Both the position numbers and the translations under genes were made by a program. Source: Xanthobacter oligotrophicus (lineage in GTDB: Bacteria > Pseudomonadota > Alphaproteobacteria > Rhizobiales > Xanthobacteraceae). From it: 64,000 bases of DNA. The notes beneath the pieces were generated by a model, which saw nothing but the letters and a program-made list of their open reading frames with translations, searched no databases and was not told where the DNA came from. Positions 18,660-27,980 of the stretch are shown piece by piece; position 1 is the stretch's first letter; every line of letters begins with the position of its first letter. The stretch is taken from the NCBI RefSeq assembly GCF_008364685.1, contig NZ_VTTL01000011.1, forward strand, positions 62,001-126,000. Direction: 5' to 3'.

Positions 18660-19020
18660 GACGCCTTCCCAGCTTGCCGCCGCCTGCCGCCCGCCAGCAT
18701 GCACGCCGGCCGGTTCACGAATCGTATGGATCGCCTTGTATCCTTGCGGTACCGCCGCGGCACATTTGACTGTTCAAACCAGCCTGTCGGCCGTTTGTTG
18801 GCCTTATTCCTCGGCAAGGTAGCATACGCTGTCCCGACGCCAGGAGCGGGTGTGGGCGTGCGCGTTCCCCGTGCGGTTGCCCCGAGCGGCTTTGGCCCGT
18901 CACCTTCTCGCCTCAATTGGGCTGGAGAGAGCCGGTGTCCGAGAGAGGGGGGTGCGGCGCCCCGGCCTCAGCGCGTGCGCGGCCGGAGCCCCGGCGGCTC
19001 AGACCACAAGAAAGGCCACG
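18660..19020. other. Divergent intergenic region
   Basis: 361 nt between the divergent YejA-like and IalB-like genes, so promoters for both should lie here. A local AT-rich patch around 18720-18830 is the likeliest promoter zone. No gene, terminator or clear operator was recognised. Confidence 0.4.
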
Positions 19021-19830
19021 ATGACCATGACCAAATTCAACGCGCGGCTCACGGCCGGGGTTGCCGCCACGCTGCTCGCTGTGGCGTTCGCCGGCCCGGC
19101 CTTTTCCCAGACCCCGCCGGCCCAGCCCGCGCCTGCGGCCAAGCCAGCCCCCAAGCCCGCAGCTCCCGCTGCCAAGCCCGCAGCTCCCGCCGCCCAGGCG
19201 CCCGCCGCCGCGCCCCAGCAGGGCCAGGCTGCCCCCGGCCAGCCCCAGGGCGAAGCAGATGTGAAGTTCTCCGCCTCCCCGTGGCAGAAGATCTGCCAGG
19301 AGATCCCGGAGCGGAAGAAGCAGGTTTGCGTGCTCACCCAGGTGCTCGGCGTCGAGAATCAGGCCATCGCCAAGCTCGACATCGTCGAAATGCAGGACGA
19401 GCCCAAGAAGCGCATCAACGTCTCTGTGCCCCTCGGTATGCGCCTCCAGCCCGGCCTGCGCATCACCCTCGACAAGGATCCGGTGAACGTCCCGTTCGTG
19501 CTGTGCCAGCCCATCCAGGGCGGCGGCGCCACCTGCATCGGCGACCTCGAGGTTGACGGCAGCTTCATCGCCAAGTTCCGCAAGGCCAATGCCGTGTACC
19601 TGCAGATGGTGAACGGTACCGGCCGCACCCTCAGCCTGCCCATCTCCAATGCCGATTTCGGCAAGGCCTACGACGGCCCTGGCATGGACGCCAAGGTGGC
19701 CATGGAGCAGGAGCGCAAGCGCATGGAAGAGGCCCGCACCGCGGCCCAGCAGCAGGAAGAGCAGGGCAAGGCCGCTCTCCTGAAGAAGGGCCAGGAGCTC
19801 GAGCGCGCCAAGGCGCAGGGCGCCCAGTGA
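19021..19830 (+). CDS. Invasion-associated locus B (IalB) family periplasmic protein
   Basis: A 269-aa exported protein. Signal peptide (AGVAATLLAVAFAGPAFSQ), then a Pro/Ala/Lys repeat (AAKPA units) of about 50 residues, then the IalB domain (WQKICQEIPERKKQVCVLTQ onward, with VPFVLCQPIQGGGATCIGDL), then a charged helical tail likely to form a coiled coil (MEQERKRMEEARTAAQQQEEQ). The four Cys are conserved in the family and probably form disulfides. The name comes from Bartonella; the family is widespread in non-pathogens and its role is unclear. AGAAAGG precedes the ATG at 19021; a second ATG lies at 19027. Confidence 0.88.
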   Translation: MTMTKFNARLTAGVAATLLAVAFAGPAFSQTPPAQPAPAAKPAPKPAAPAAKPAAPAAQAPAAAPQQGQAAPGQPQGEADVKFSASPWQKICQEIPERKKQVCVLTQVLGVENQAIAKLDIVEMQDEPKKRINVSVPLGMRLQPGLRITLDKDPVNVPFVLCQPIQGGGATCIGDLEVDGSFIAKFRKANAVYLQMVNGTGRTLSLPISNADFGKAYDGPGMDAKVAMEQERKRMEEARTAAQQQEEQGKAALLKKGQELERAKAQGAQ

Positions 19831-19876
19831 ACCTGACGTGAATGCTGGGCGGCGCGCCGCCCTGCCAGCGTTCAAC

Positions 19877-19910
19877 AAAAAGGGCCGGCATGAAGATGCC
19901 GGCCCTTTTT
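19877..19910. terminator. Bidirectional terminator between the IalB-like gene and hspQ
   Basis: AAAAAGGGCCGGCATGAAGATGCCGGCCCTTTTT: a 10-bp GC stem flanked by A on one side and T on the other, so it can end transcripts from both convergent genes. Confidence 0.92.
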
Positions 19911-19956
19911 CGTGTCTGCGGACCTGTGTGGTCTGTGCCGGTCGCGGGACAGGCCT

Positions 19957-20484
19957 TCAGTTGATGAGGTCGCGCCGCACCCGCCAGCCGCCGGCGCCGT
20001 CGTCCGTCAGGGCTTCGTTCACCTTGGGGTGGCGCACCGGCTCCTCGGAGAAATCCCGCTCCAGGTTCTGCTCGGAGACGTAGGCCACATACTCGCTGTC
20101 CGCGTTCTCGGCGAGCAGGTGGTAGAAGGGCTGGTCCTTGTGGGGGCGGATCTCCTCGGGGATGGAGAGCCACCATTCCTCGGTGTTGTCGAACACCGGG
20201 TCCACGTCGAAGACGACGCCGCGGAACGGGAAGTGCTTGTGCCGCACCACCTCTCCGATGCGGAACTTCGCCTCGCGCATGGTGGACTGGAAATCCGCCG
20301 CCGCGCCCGAGAGCGACAAGGTGGCTGCCCCTTCAGGGGCCGCGGCGATGCCCTTGCCCTCGGCCGCTCCGGCCTTGGCGTCCTGCGTCACCGCGCCGGC
20401 CTCGGGGGCCGACGCGATGGAATTACCATCCGGCGCAGGCGCGCCGGTGGCGGGTTTCGCGCGCGCTTTGTCGTGACTGCCCAT
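19957..20484 (-). CDS. hspQ: Heat-shock protein HspQ (YccV-like) with N-terminal extension
   Basis: The C-terminal ~100 residues match HspQ/YccV closely: KFRIGEVVRHKHFPFRGVVF, TEEWWLSIPEEIRPHKDQPF and YVAYVSEQNLERDF. In E. coli HspQ binds hemimethylated DNA and is a specificity factor for the Lon protease. The 175-aa product has an extra N-terminal ~70 residues rich in Ala, Gly and Pro that look disordered; E. coli HspQ is about 105 aa. GAGG lies 6 nt before the ATG at 20484. It converges with the IalB-like gene. Confidence 0.9.
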   Translation of the reverse strand: MGSHDKARAKPATGAPAPDGNSIASAPEAGAVTQDAKAGAAEGKGIAAAPEGAATLSLSGAAADFQSTMREAKFRIGEVVRHKHFPFRGVVFDVDPVFDNTEEWWLSIPEEIRPHKDQPFYHLLAENADSEYVAYVSEQNLERDFSEEPVRHPKVNEALTDDGAGGWRVRRDLIN

Positions 20485-20557
20485 GTCCCGCCTCTTCACT
20501 GTGCCGTCGCGATTGACCTTCCGTTACGGCAATGTACTGCAAGGTTAATCAATTCTG

Positions 20558-21598
20558 TCACAGTCCGTAGGCTTTGCCCATTTCCGGATCCTTGGCTGCG
20601 ACAATACGGGCAAGGTCCACGATCACCTTGGCCTGCTTCCAGGTGGCGTCGTCCTGCATCTTGCCGTCGATCATCACCGCGCCGGCGCCGTCGGGCATGG
20701 CTTCCAGGATCTTGAGGGCGAAGGCCACCTCGCCCGGATCGGGGGAGAACACGCGCTTGGCGATGTCGATCTGGGTGGGGTGCAGCGACCAGGCGCCGAC
20801 GCAGCCCTGCAGGAAGGCGTTGCGGAACTGGCTCTCGCAGGCCGCGAGGTCCGAGAAGTCGCCGAACGGGCCGTAGAACGGCTTGATGCCGTTGGCGGCG
20901 CAGGCGTCCACCATCTTGCCGACGGTGTAGTGCCACAGGTCCTGCTGGTAGCCGGCACGGGGCTTGTCGCCGTCCGCGTCCGCCAGCACCTTGTAGTCCG
21001 GATGCCCGCCGCCGACGCGGGTGGTCTTCATGGCGCGGGAGGCTGCAAGGTCTGCCGGGCCAAGGCTCATGCCGTGCATGCGCGGGGAGGCGCTGGCGAT
21101 CTCCTCCACGTTCTTCACGCCTTCGGCGGTCTCTAGGATGGCGTGGATCAGGATCGGCTTGCCGATGGCGTGCTTGGCCTCCAGCTGGGCCAGCAGCTGG
21201 TCGAGATAATGCACGTCCCAGGCGCCTTCCACCTTGGGCAGCATGATCACGTCCAGCTTGCCGCCGATCTCGCTGACGATCTCCACGATGTCGTCCAGCA
21301 CCCAGGGGCTGTTTAGACAGTTGATGCGGGTCCACAGGCCGGTGGAGCCGAAATCGGTGGCCTTGGCCATCTCGATGAAGCCGCGGCGGGCGGCTTCCTT
21401 GGCGTCGGAGGGGATGGCGTCCTCAAGATTGCCGAGCACCACGTCCACCTGCTTGGCGATGTCCGGCACCTTGTTGCGCATCTTTTCCAGGTGCGGCGGC
21501 ACGAAATGGATCATGCGCTCAAGCTGCACCGGCAGCTCGCGGTAAGGTGCGGGCGCACCGATGGCCAGCGGCTTGAAGAATTGGCGCGGCAGCTTCAT
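20558..21598 (-). CDS. Malyl-CoA lyase / HpcH-HpaI family CoA-ester lyase
   Basis: A 346-aa enzyme of the CitE/HpcH superfamily. Visible: [21 protein letters not shown] (Mg-binding acidic region), [25 protein letters not shown] (catalytic/metal Glu), and [16 protein letters not shown]. It resembles alphaproteobacterial L-malyl-CoA/beta-methylmalyl-CoA lyases, which cleave malyl-CoA to acetyl-CoA and glyoxylate and serve the serine cycle, the ethylmalonyl-CoA pathway or glyoxylate assimilation. No other gene of those pathways is nearby, so the exact substrate is inferred. I use the ATG at 21598 with GGGGG just upstream. Confidence 0.88.
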   Translation of the reverse strand: MKLPRQFFKPLAIGAPAPYRELPVQLERMIHFVPPHLEKMRNKVPDIAKQVDVVLGNLEDAIPSDAKEAARRGFIEMAKATDFGSTGLWTRINCLNSPWVLDDIVEIVSEIGGKLDVIMLPKVEGAWDVHYLDQLLAQLEAKHAIGKPILIHAILETAEGVKNVEEIASASPRMHGMSLGPADLAASRAMKTTRVGGGHPDYKVLADADGDKPRAGYQQDLWHYTVGKMVDACAANGIKPFYGPFGDFSDLAACESQFRNAFLQGCVGAWSLHPTQIDIAKRVFSPDPGEVAFALKILEAMPDGAGAVMIDGKMQDDATWKQAKVIVDLARIVAAKDPEMGKAYGL

Positions 21599-21696
21599 TT
21601 GTCCCCCCATGGATCCGGCGGCATGGCCTCGTGCCTGGGCCGCCAACCTCTTGAATGCAATGCAGCATAGGTGGCGGGCCGGTGCAACACGACTTC

Positions 21697-22572
21697 ATGG
21701 CAGGACGATCGGACGGCCCGCCCGGGGGTGAGGTCCGTCGCGGACGTGGATCGCCGTCGCGGCGGGATGTGTTGCTCGGGTTCGCGGGCCTTGCGGGTCT
21801 TGCCGCGGGGGGCGCCCCGGCGCGCGCGCGTGACTTCTGGGGCGAGGGGCTGCCCGACCAGCCGGCGGATTTCCTGTTCGGCTATGGCACGCTCATCAGC
21901 GAGCCGTCGCGCACCGCCACCTCGCGACGGCGGGTGGTGGCGGTTCCAGCGCGGGTCTCCGCGCGGTTCGGCCTGGTACGGGCCTTCGTATCCCGTGGCG
22001 GGGCGCGGTCGGGGGCAGGCTTCACCGCGCTGGGGCTGCGCCATCCGCGCGACGGTGAAGAGCCGTCCTCCATCAACGGCGTGGTCTTCCCCGTGCGGGA
22101 CGCCGAGGAGATGGCCGCCTTCGACCGGCGCGAGGGTGGCTACCAGCGGGTGGAGGTGGATCCGGTCTTGGTGGAGGCGGTGGGCTGGCAGGGCCTGCCG
22201 CACGCCGGCCGGGTGTGGATCTATGTGCCGAAGGGCATCGACCTGGGTCGGGAGGCCGGCGCGCCGGACAATGGCGTCCTGCCCGACGCGGCGTTCCCGC
22301 TGGTCCAGTCCTATGTCGACGTGGTGCTGCAGGGCGCGCTGGCGGAAGGCGGCGCCTTCGCACGAGAGCTGATCGAAACCACGTTCGACTGGAGCCCGTT
22401 CTGGCTCGACGACCGGCCCACGCCCCGCCGCCCGTGGGCCGCGACCGAGCAGGCCGGCGCCATCGATCGCTTGCTGGCAAGCGTCGAGCCGGCGGCGAGC
22501 CAGTTCCGCAACCGGCTCTATCCGGAACTCTATGCGGCACGGCATCTCATGGATGCGACGGCACCGCGCTAG
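21697..22572 (+). CDS. Tat-exported gamma-glutamylcyclotransferase-fold protein
   Basis: A 291-aa protein with a twin-arginine signal: SRRDVLLGF at residues 21-29, a hydrophobic segment, and APARA before the mature part. The mature protein starts the GGCT/AIG2 fold with LFGYGTLI (60-67), the family's substrate-binding loop, and has SSINGVVFPV later. Family members cyclise gamma-glutamyl compounds or are of unknown function and are normally cytosolic. The start at 21697 lacks a clear ribosome-binding site; an in-frame GTG at 21682 is possible. It is divergent from the malyl-CoA lyase gene. Confidence 0.78.
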   Translation: MAGRSDGPPGGEVRRGRGSPSRRDVLLGFAGLAGLAAGGAPARARDFWGEGLPDQPADFLFGYGTLISEPSRTATSRRRVVAVPARVSARFGLVRAFVSRGGARSGAGFTALGLRHPRDGEEPSSINGVVFPVRDAEEMAAFDRREGGYQRVEVDPVLVEAVGWQGLPHAGRVWIYVPKGIDLGREAGAPDNGVLPDAAFPLVQSYVDVVLQGALAEGGAFARELIETTFDWSPFWLDDRPTPRRPWAATEQAGAIDRLLASVEPAASQFRNRLYPELYAARHLMDATAPR

Positions 22573-22584
22573 AAAGGCGGCAGC

Positions 22585-23559
22585 CTACGGCAGCAGCAGG
22601 GTGGAACCCGTAGTCTTGCGCGATTCGAGATCCTTGTGGGCCTTCTGCACGTCTTTCAGCGCATAGGTCTGGTGGACCGGGATCTTCACCGCCCCGGTCA
22701 GCACCGCCTCGAACAGGTCGTTGGCGGTGGCGACCAGGTCGTGGCGCTTGGCCACGAAGGTGGCGAGGGTCGGTCGGGTGGCGAACAGCGAGCCCTTCTG
22801 CGAGAGCTGGAGCAGGTCGAAATTCTTGATGGCGCCGGAGGCGTTGCCGAAGCTGACCCACAGGCCCAGCGGCTTGAGGCAGTCGAGGGAGGCGGGATAG
22901 GTCGCCTGTCCCACCCCGTCATAGACCACGTCGCACAGCTTGCCGGCGGTGATCTCCTTCACCCGGTGCACGAAATCCTCGTCCCGGTAGAGAATCACCT
23001 CGTCGCAGCCGTGGGACAGGGCCAGCTCCGCCTTGTCCTTGGAGCCCACGGTGCCGATGACGGTGGCGCCCAGATTCTTGGCCCACTGGCACAGGATGAG
23101 CCCGACGCCGCCGGCCGCCGCCTGTACCAGAATCACGTCCCCCGGCTTGATGTGATGGGTGCGGCGCACGAGATACTGCGCCGTCATGCCCTTCAGCATC
23201 ATGGCGGCGGCGGTCTGGTCGTCGATGGAGGCCGGCAGGTGCAGCAGCACGGCGGCCGGCACGTTGCGCACTTCGGCATAGGCGCCGATGGCCATGGCAT
23301 AGGCGACGCGATCACCGGGGTGGAAGTCGTTCACGTCCGGCCCCACGGCCTCCACCACGCCGGCGCCCTCGTTGCCGGGGATGAAGGGCAGGCTCGCGGC
23401 CTTGTAGAGGCCGGTGCGGAAATAGACGTCGATGAAGTTGAGGCCGATGGCGGTCTGGCGAATCTGCACCTCGCCGCGCCCGGGGGGAGGCACCTCGACC
23501 GCCTCATAGGTCAGCACCTCGGGACCGCCCGTCTGATGCACCCGAACCGCATGAACCAT
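22585..23559 (-). CDS. Quinone oxidoreductase, zinc-independent MDR family
   Basis: The 324-aa sequence matches NADPH:quinone reductase (QOR, crotonase-like alcohol dehydrogenase fold): N-terminal GroES-like part with NFIDVYFRTGLY and FIPGNEGAGVV, and a Rossmann domain with VQAAAGGVGLILCQWAKNLG. Catalytic zinc ligands of alcohol dehydrogenases are absent, as in QOR. It reduces quinones or other electrophiles with NADPH; the physiological substrate is unknown. AAGGGG lies 9 nt before the ATG at 23559. It converges with the cyclotransferase-like gene. Confidence 0.93.
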   Translation of the reverse strand: MVHAVRVHQTGGPEVLTYEAVEVPPPGRGEVQIRQTAIGLNFIDVYFRTGLYKAASLPFIPGNEGAGVVEAVGPDVNDFHPGDRVAYAMAIGAYAEVRNVPAAVLLHLPASIDDQTAAAMMLKGMTAQYLVRRTHHIKPGDVILVQAAAGGVGLILCQWAKNLGATVIGTVGSKDKAELALSHGCDEVILYRDEDFVHRVKEITAGKLCDVVYDGVGQATYPASLDCLKPLGLWVSFGNASGAIKNFDLLQLSQKGSLFATRPTLATFVAKRHDLVATANDLFEAVLTGAVKIPVHQTYALKDVQKAHKDLESRKTTGSTLLLP

Positions 23560-23627
23560 GACGCCAGACCCCTTTTCCGCCGCGACGCCGGGGATCATAG
23601 GCCGGCGCCCGGCGCCCGCAAGCACCC

Positions 23628-24380
23628 TCAGCGCCCGCCGGAGACCTTGAGGATGGCGCCGGTGGTGTAGCTCGCCGCACCCGAGAGCAGGTGCAGCACC
23701 GCGTCGGCCACCTCGTCGGCGGTTCCGGCGCGGCCCATGGGCGTGGTGGGCACCAGCCGGTCCAGCCGGCCGGTGACGCCGCTGGTGTCGTGGATGTCGG
23801 TGGCGATGAGGCCCGGCGCCACCCCGTTCACCCGCACGCCCTCCCGCGCCAGCTCGCGGCCGAGGCCGATGGTGAAGCTGTCGATGGCGCCCTTGCTCGC
23901 GGCGTACCAGACATATTCGCCGGGGGAGCCCAGGATCGCCGCCATGGAGGAGATGTTGACGATGGCGCCGCCCTTGCCCCCGCGCGCCGTGGACATGCGC
24001 TTCACCGCCGCCTGCGCCACCAGCAGCGCGCCGGTGACGTTGAGGTCGATGACTCGGGCGATCTCGGCGGGATCGGCATCGGCAAAGGGTCCTGCGCGGC
24101 CGGTGATGCCGGCGTTGTTGACAAGATGGGTCACCGGGCCGAGGCGGGCGTCGGTCTCTGCGAACAGGCGGGCAATGTCGGCAGGGACGGCCATGTCGCC
24201 CTTGATCACCGCCACCTCGGCGCCGTGGGAGCGGGCGGCGGCGGCGGTAGCTTCGGCGGCGGCGGCATCGCTGGTGTAGTTGAGCGCGATCCTGCCATAG
24301 CCCGCCTGGGCGGCCTTGATCACGCAGGCGGCGCCGATGCCCCGGCTGCCGCCCGTCACCACGAGCACCTTGTCCGTCAT
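23628..24380 (-). CDS. SDR family oxidoreductase
   Basis: A 250-aa short-chain dehydrogenase: NAD(P)-binding VVTGGSRGIGAA (residues 8-19), NNAG motif in VTHLVNNAGITG, catalytic Ser in NISSMAA, and the YxxxK pair in YVWYAASKGAIDS. The classical type is complete and presumably active; substrate unknown. Its ATG overlaps the TerC stop by four bases (ATGA), so the two are translationally coupled. The frame is open far upstream into terC, which is artefactual. Confidence 0.93.
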   Translation of the reverse strand: MTDKVLVVTGGSRGIGAACVIKAAQAGYGRIALNYTSDAAAAEATAAAARSHGAEVAVIKGDMAVPADIARLFAETDARLGPVTHLVNNAGITGRAGPFADADPAEIARVIDLNVTGALLVAQAAVKRMSTARGGKGGAIVNISSMAAILGSPGEYVWYAASKGAIDSFTIGLGRELAREGVRVNGVAPGLIATDIHDTSGVTGRLDRLVPTTPMGRAGTADEVADAVLHLLSGAASYTTGAILKVSGGR

Positions 24381-25138
24381 TGCTGCTCTCCCGCGTGCCG
24401 CGCCGCGATCCGCCGCCGGCGCCGGCCGGAGGCGGCGACGTTCAGCATCTCCACCATCACCGAGAAGGCCATGGCCGCATAGATATAGCCCTTCGAGATG
24501 TGGGCGCCGAAGCCGTCCGCCACCAGCGTGACGCCGATAAGCACGAGGAAGGCCAGCGCCAGCATCTTGGTGGTGGGATGGGCGGCGATGAAGGCCGAGA
24601 GCGGGCCCGAGGCGGCGAACATGATGGACACGGCGATGATCACCGCCAGCACCATGATGGCGAGATGCTCCGCCATGCCGATGGCTGTGAGAATGGAGTC
24701 CACCGAGAACACGAGGTCGAGCAGGATCACCTGCACCACCACCGCCATGAAGGCCCGCTGCGCGTAGGCGCCAGGGCCGTCGTCGGCCTCCGGCTCGTCC
24801 TCGCCTTCCAGCGCGCCGTGCATCTCCTGGGTGGCCTTGGCGATGAGGAAGGCGCCGCCGGCCATGAGGATGATGTCGCGCCAGGAGAAATCGTGGCCGA
24901 AGGCGGAGAACAGGGTCTGCTGCAGGCCGATGAGCCAGGTGAGCGCGAACAGGAGCGCGATTCGCAGGACGAGCGCGGCGGAAAGCCCCACCTGCCGAGC
25001 CCGCAGCGCCTGGGCCGGGGGCAGCTTCTGCACCACCAGGGAGATGAACACCACGTTGTCGATGCCGAGGATGATCTCCATGGCCGTGAGCGTCACGAGT
25101 GCCGCCCAGGCTTCCGGCGACGTAATCCAGTCCAGCAT
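24377..25138 (-). CDS. TerC family membrane protein
   Basis: The 253-aa sequence has seven or eight membrane helices and the two acidic TerC signatures: MEIILGIDNVVFISL near residue 20 and LLDLVFSVDSILTAIGM in the second half. The aspartates and asparagine there are thought to bind metal. TerC relatives are linked to tellurite resistance and to manganese export or metallation of exported proteins. GGGGGA precedes the ATG at 25138 by four nt; a GTG at 25153 is possible. It is upstream of, and overlaps, the SDR gene. Confidence 0.93.
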   Translation of the reverse strand: MLDWITSPEAWAALVTLTAMEIILGIDNVVFISLVVQKLPPAQALRARQVGLSAALVLRIALLFALTWLIGLQQTLFSAFGHDFSWRDIILMAGGAFLIAKATQEMHGALEGEDEPEADDGPGAYAQRAFMAVVVQVILLDLVFSVDSILTAIGMAEHLAIMVLAVIIAVSIMFAASGPLSAFIAAHPTTKMLALAFLVLIGVTLVADGFGAHISKGYIYAAMAFSVMVEMLNVAASGRRRRRIAARHAGEQQ

Positions 25139-25398
25139 CCGATCCCCCAGCACTCAAGTCCGCGCCAGAATGGGGGAACCCGCGCGCACCGCAAGACGTC
25201 CGGTGTCGATCAGCGCGCAAAAGGCGCCGCGCGTGCCGATGGGGCAACACGCCGCGCCGCCCCATCGTGCCGGATCCTACGCCAAAGCCTTGCGGCGTGG
25301 CATCTTGTGGCCCTGACTCGGAGCCGCGCGGCCTTTTCTCGGCCCCAAGCTGGTTCTAGTGTGCGCTGCGCCGGAGACACGGCGGCGGGGAGGCTGCG

Positions 25399-26637
25399 AT
25401 GGCGCAAGAGGACATCCACCACGGCGACATCCAGCAAGGCGATATGCACCACGCCGAGATGCACCACGACCCTGTCCACGAGGTGATCGTGGTGGGCGCA
25501 GGTCCGGCCGGGCTTGCCACCGCCCTCGGGCTGGCCGCGCGGGGCGTGCCCACGGCCCTCGTCACCGGTCCTGATCGCGGGGCAGACCACCGCACCACGG
25601 CGTTGCTGGAAGGCTCGGTTCGCATCCTCGAGGATTTCGGCCTGTGGGCGGATCTGGAGCCGCGCGCGGCGCCACTGCGCGACATGCGCATTGCCGATGC
25701 GACGCGCCGCCTCGTGCGCGCGCCGGAAGTGACGTTCCGGTCGGCGGAGATCGGCCTGTCCACCTTCGGCTACAACATCGAGAACGACGCCCTGCGCAAC
25801 AGCCTGCTCGCCAAGGCCATGCAGCAGCCGAACCTTCACATCGTGCGCACCGCGCTGGAGCGCATCGACTTTGCGCCCGACGCCCTCACGCTGCATCTCG
25901 CCGACGGCTCGACCCTGCGCGCCCGCCTCGTGGTGGGAGCGGATGGACGGCAGTCGCGGGTACGGGCGGCGGCGGGCATCCAGATGCGCTCCCGGGCCTA
26001 TCCGCAGGTGGCCTTCACCGCCACCGTGCGCCACACCCGCTCGCACGAGGACACCTCCACCGAATTCCACACCGAGAGCGGCCCCTTTACCCTGGTGCCG
26101 TTGACGGGGGATCGCTCGTCCATCGTCTGCGTGGTCACGGAGCGGGAGGCGATCCGGCTCCTCGGCCTCGACGACATGGCGCTGGCGCGGGAGCTGGAGG
26201 CACGGGCCTCCTCCGTGCTCGGCCGGTTCGAGATGGAGGGCGGCCGCGGCGCCTTCCCGCTGGCGGCGGAGACGGCGGAGCGGCTGGTGGCGGATCGCAT
26301 CGCCCTCATCAGCGAGGCGGCCCACATCATGCCGCCCATCGGCGCGCAGGGGCTCAATCTCGGCCTGCGGGACGCGGGCGCGCTGGTGGCCTTCGTGGCA
26401 GACGCCTTCGCCGGGGGCGAGGATGTGGGCGGGGAGGCGCTGCTGTCGCGCTATGCGGCGGCGCGCCAGCGCGACGTGTTCGGCCGCATGCGGGCGGTGG
26501 ACCTGCTCAACCGCTCGCTCCTCTCGGACCTGCTGCCGATCCAGGGCGTGCGGGGCTTCGGCCTCTACCTGCTCGACCGCGTGGGGCCGCTCCGCCGCAC
26601 CCTGATGCGGCTCGGCATCGGCGACAAGGCGGCCTGA
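25399..26637 (+). CDS. UbiH/UbiF-type FAD monooxygenase with His-rich N-terminus
   Basis: A 412-aa flavin hydroxylase: FAD-binding VVGAGPAGLATALGLA starting at residue 31, LVVGADGRQSRVR (the DG motif), and the second FAD motif RIALISEAAHIMPPIGAQGLN. This is the pattern of ubiquinone-ring hydroxylases (UbiH/UbiF/UbiL type), so a role in ubiquinone synthesis is likely; ring position is not assignable. The first 28 residues contain seven His in a repetitive pattern (IHHGDIQQGDMHHAEMHHD) before the usual start of the fold. A shorter start without this stretch is not available as ATG before the FAD motif except within it. Confidence 0.9.
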   Translation: MAQEDIHHGDIQQGDMHHAEMHHDPVHEVIVVGAGPAGLATALGLAARGVPTALVTGPDRGADHRTTALLEGSVRILEDFGLWADLEPRAAPLRDMRIADATRRLVRAPEVTFRSAEIGLSTFGYNIENDALRNSLLAKAMQQPNLHIVRTALERIDFAPDALTLHLADGSTLRARLVVGADGRQSRVRAAAGIQMRSRAYPQVAFTATVRHTRSHEDTSTEFHTESGPFTLVPLTGDRSSIVCVVTEREAIRLLGLDDMALARELEARASSVLGRFEMEGGRGAFPLAAETAERLVADRIALISEAAHIMPPIGAQGLNLGLRDAGALVAFVADAFAGGEDVGGEALLSRYAAARQRDVFGRMRAVDLLNRSLLSDLLPIQGVRGFGLYLLDRVGPLRRTLMRLGIGDKAA

Positions 26638-26655
26638 CGCACCGGCCCCGGGGGC

Positions 26656-27612
26656 TCAGAACAGGCTGAGCGGGATGAGGTGCCCGCGCAGCAGGAAGAG
26701 CATGCCGGTCACCGTCACCACCGAGAATAGGGTGCCGAGGAGGACGGCGGCGGACGCCTCCTCCATGAAGACGTGGTACTGCCGCGCCAGCACGAACACG
26801 TTCAGCGCCGGCGGCAGCGCCGCCATCAACAGCAGCGTCTCGGTCCAGACCTGCGAGAACGGCCCGAACAGGCTGAGCGACACCAACGCGATCATCGGGT
26901 GCAGCACCAGCTTCAGCACCAGCAGCGGACCCAGCTCCACCGGCACGCGCTTCAGGGGCCTGAGCGCCACGGTGACGCCCAGCGCGAACAGTGCGCAGGG
27001 GGCTGCGGCGTTGCGCAGGAAATCCAGCATGCGCGACAGCGGCTCCGGCTCGCGGAACTCCAGCGCGGCGGCGATGACCCCCAGCATGGTCGCGATGTTG
27101 AAGGGGTGGGTGAAGACCCGTTTCGCGATGAGGCCAAGGGTGTGGAGCAGGCTCTCGCCCCGCCCGCGCATGGTCATCAGCAGCGGCACCACGGTGAAGA
27201 ACAGCAGGCTGTCGCAGGCGAAGATCAGCGCCGCAGGCGTCGCCGCCGCCTGCCCGAGGGCGGCCAGCGTCAAGCCCGGCCCCATGTAGCCCACATTGGC
27301 ATAGGCGCCGATGGTGAGGGCGATGGCGGCCTCGCCCACATGCCCGCGGCGGAAGAACAGGCCGATGCCAAGCGCGATGATGGAGGTGGTCGCCGTGGAC
27401 GCCACCACCGCCAGGATGAAGGCGGGATTCGCCAGCTCATGGATCGGCGTCTGCGCCACGATGCGATAGAACAGCGCCGGCAGCGCCACATAGATGACGA
27501 AGAAGGTGAGCCAGGCGAGCCCGCTTTCCGGCAGCCGGACCCGCCAGCCGCAGAAATAGCCGAGGAAGATCAGCCCGAAGAAGGGAAAGGCGAGGCCGAA
27601 CAGGTCGCTCAT
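26656..27612 (-). CDS. AEC (auxin efflux carrier) family transporter
   Basis: 318 aa with about ten membrane helices in two similar halves and the AEC pattern (PFFGLIFLGYFCGW at the start, GAYANVGYMGPGLTLAALG in helix 4, MAALPPALNVFVLARQY near the C-terminal half). Bacterial members export small organic acids such as malate or malonate. Substrate unknown. It converges with the hydroxylase gene and starts next to a short degenerate tandem repeat. Confidence 0.9.
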   Translation of the reverse strand: MSDLFGLAFPFFGLIFLGYFCGWRVRLPESGLAWLTFFVIYVALPALFYRIVAQTPIHELANPAFILAVVASTATTSIIALGIGLFFRRGHVGEAAIALTIGAYANVGYMGPGLTLAALGQAAATPAALIFACDSLLFFTVVPLLMTMRGRGESLLHTLGLIAKRVFTHPFNIATMLGVIAAALEFREPEPLSRMLDFLRNAAAPCALFALGVTVALRPLKRVPVELGPLLVLKLVLHPMIALVSLSLFGPFSQVWTETLLLMAALPPALNVFVLARQYHVFMEEASAAVLLGTLFSVVTVTGMLFLLRGHLIPLSLF

Positions 27613-27980
27613 GGCGGCGCGCTCATGGGTGCGGGCTCACTGGTGCGTGCTCATGGGTGTGCTCTTGGGGCTACGGCAGGAGGCCGGAAGCATCTTGGGC
27701 GGGCGGCGCCTGTGGCGCGTTGCCTCATCCATAATCGGCGGGCGCCCAGATGAAAAGCGGTAGCCGCGCGCGGTTATCTTCCCGCGCTGGTGCCCCGGTC
27801 GCCGCCATCAGTGCGGGCGTGCGCGAGGGTCAACGCCGTCGTGCCGCAGCGTTTTTCCGCGAACAAGCGCCATGAGCGCCTTGCGCGTTGCCCCCCTCGC
27901 CATGATATCAAGGATCAAACAAGGATGGGGCGGGCGCGCTGAACCTGCCCCGCCCGTGCTGCGACGGATCGTTCCCGGCC
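27613..27980. other. Divergent intergenic region between AEC gene and rsh
   Basis: 368 nt. Close to the AEC start there are three imperfect 14-bp tandem units (27621-27634, 27635-27648, 27649-27660; consensus GCTCATGGGTGCGG). The remainder should hold the rsh promoter. rpoZ, which commonly sits just upstream of rsh in alphaproteobacteria, is not present here. No other gene was recognised. Confidence 0.5.
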
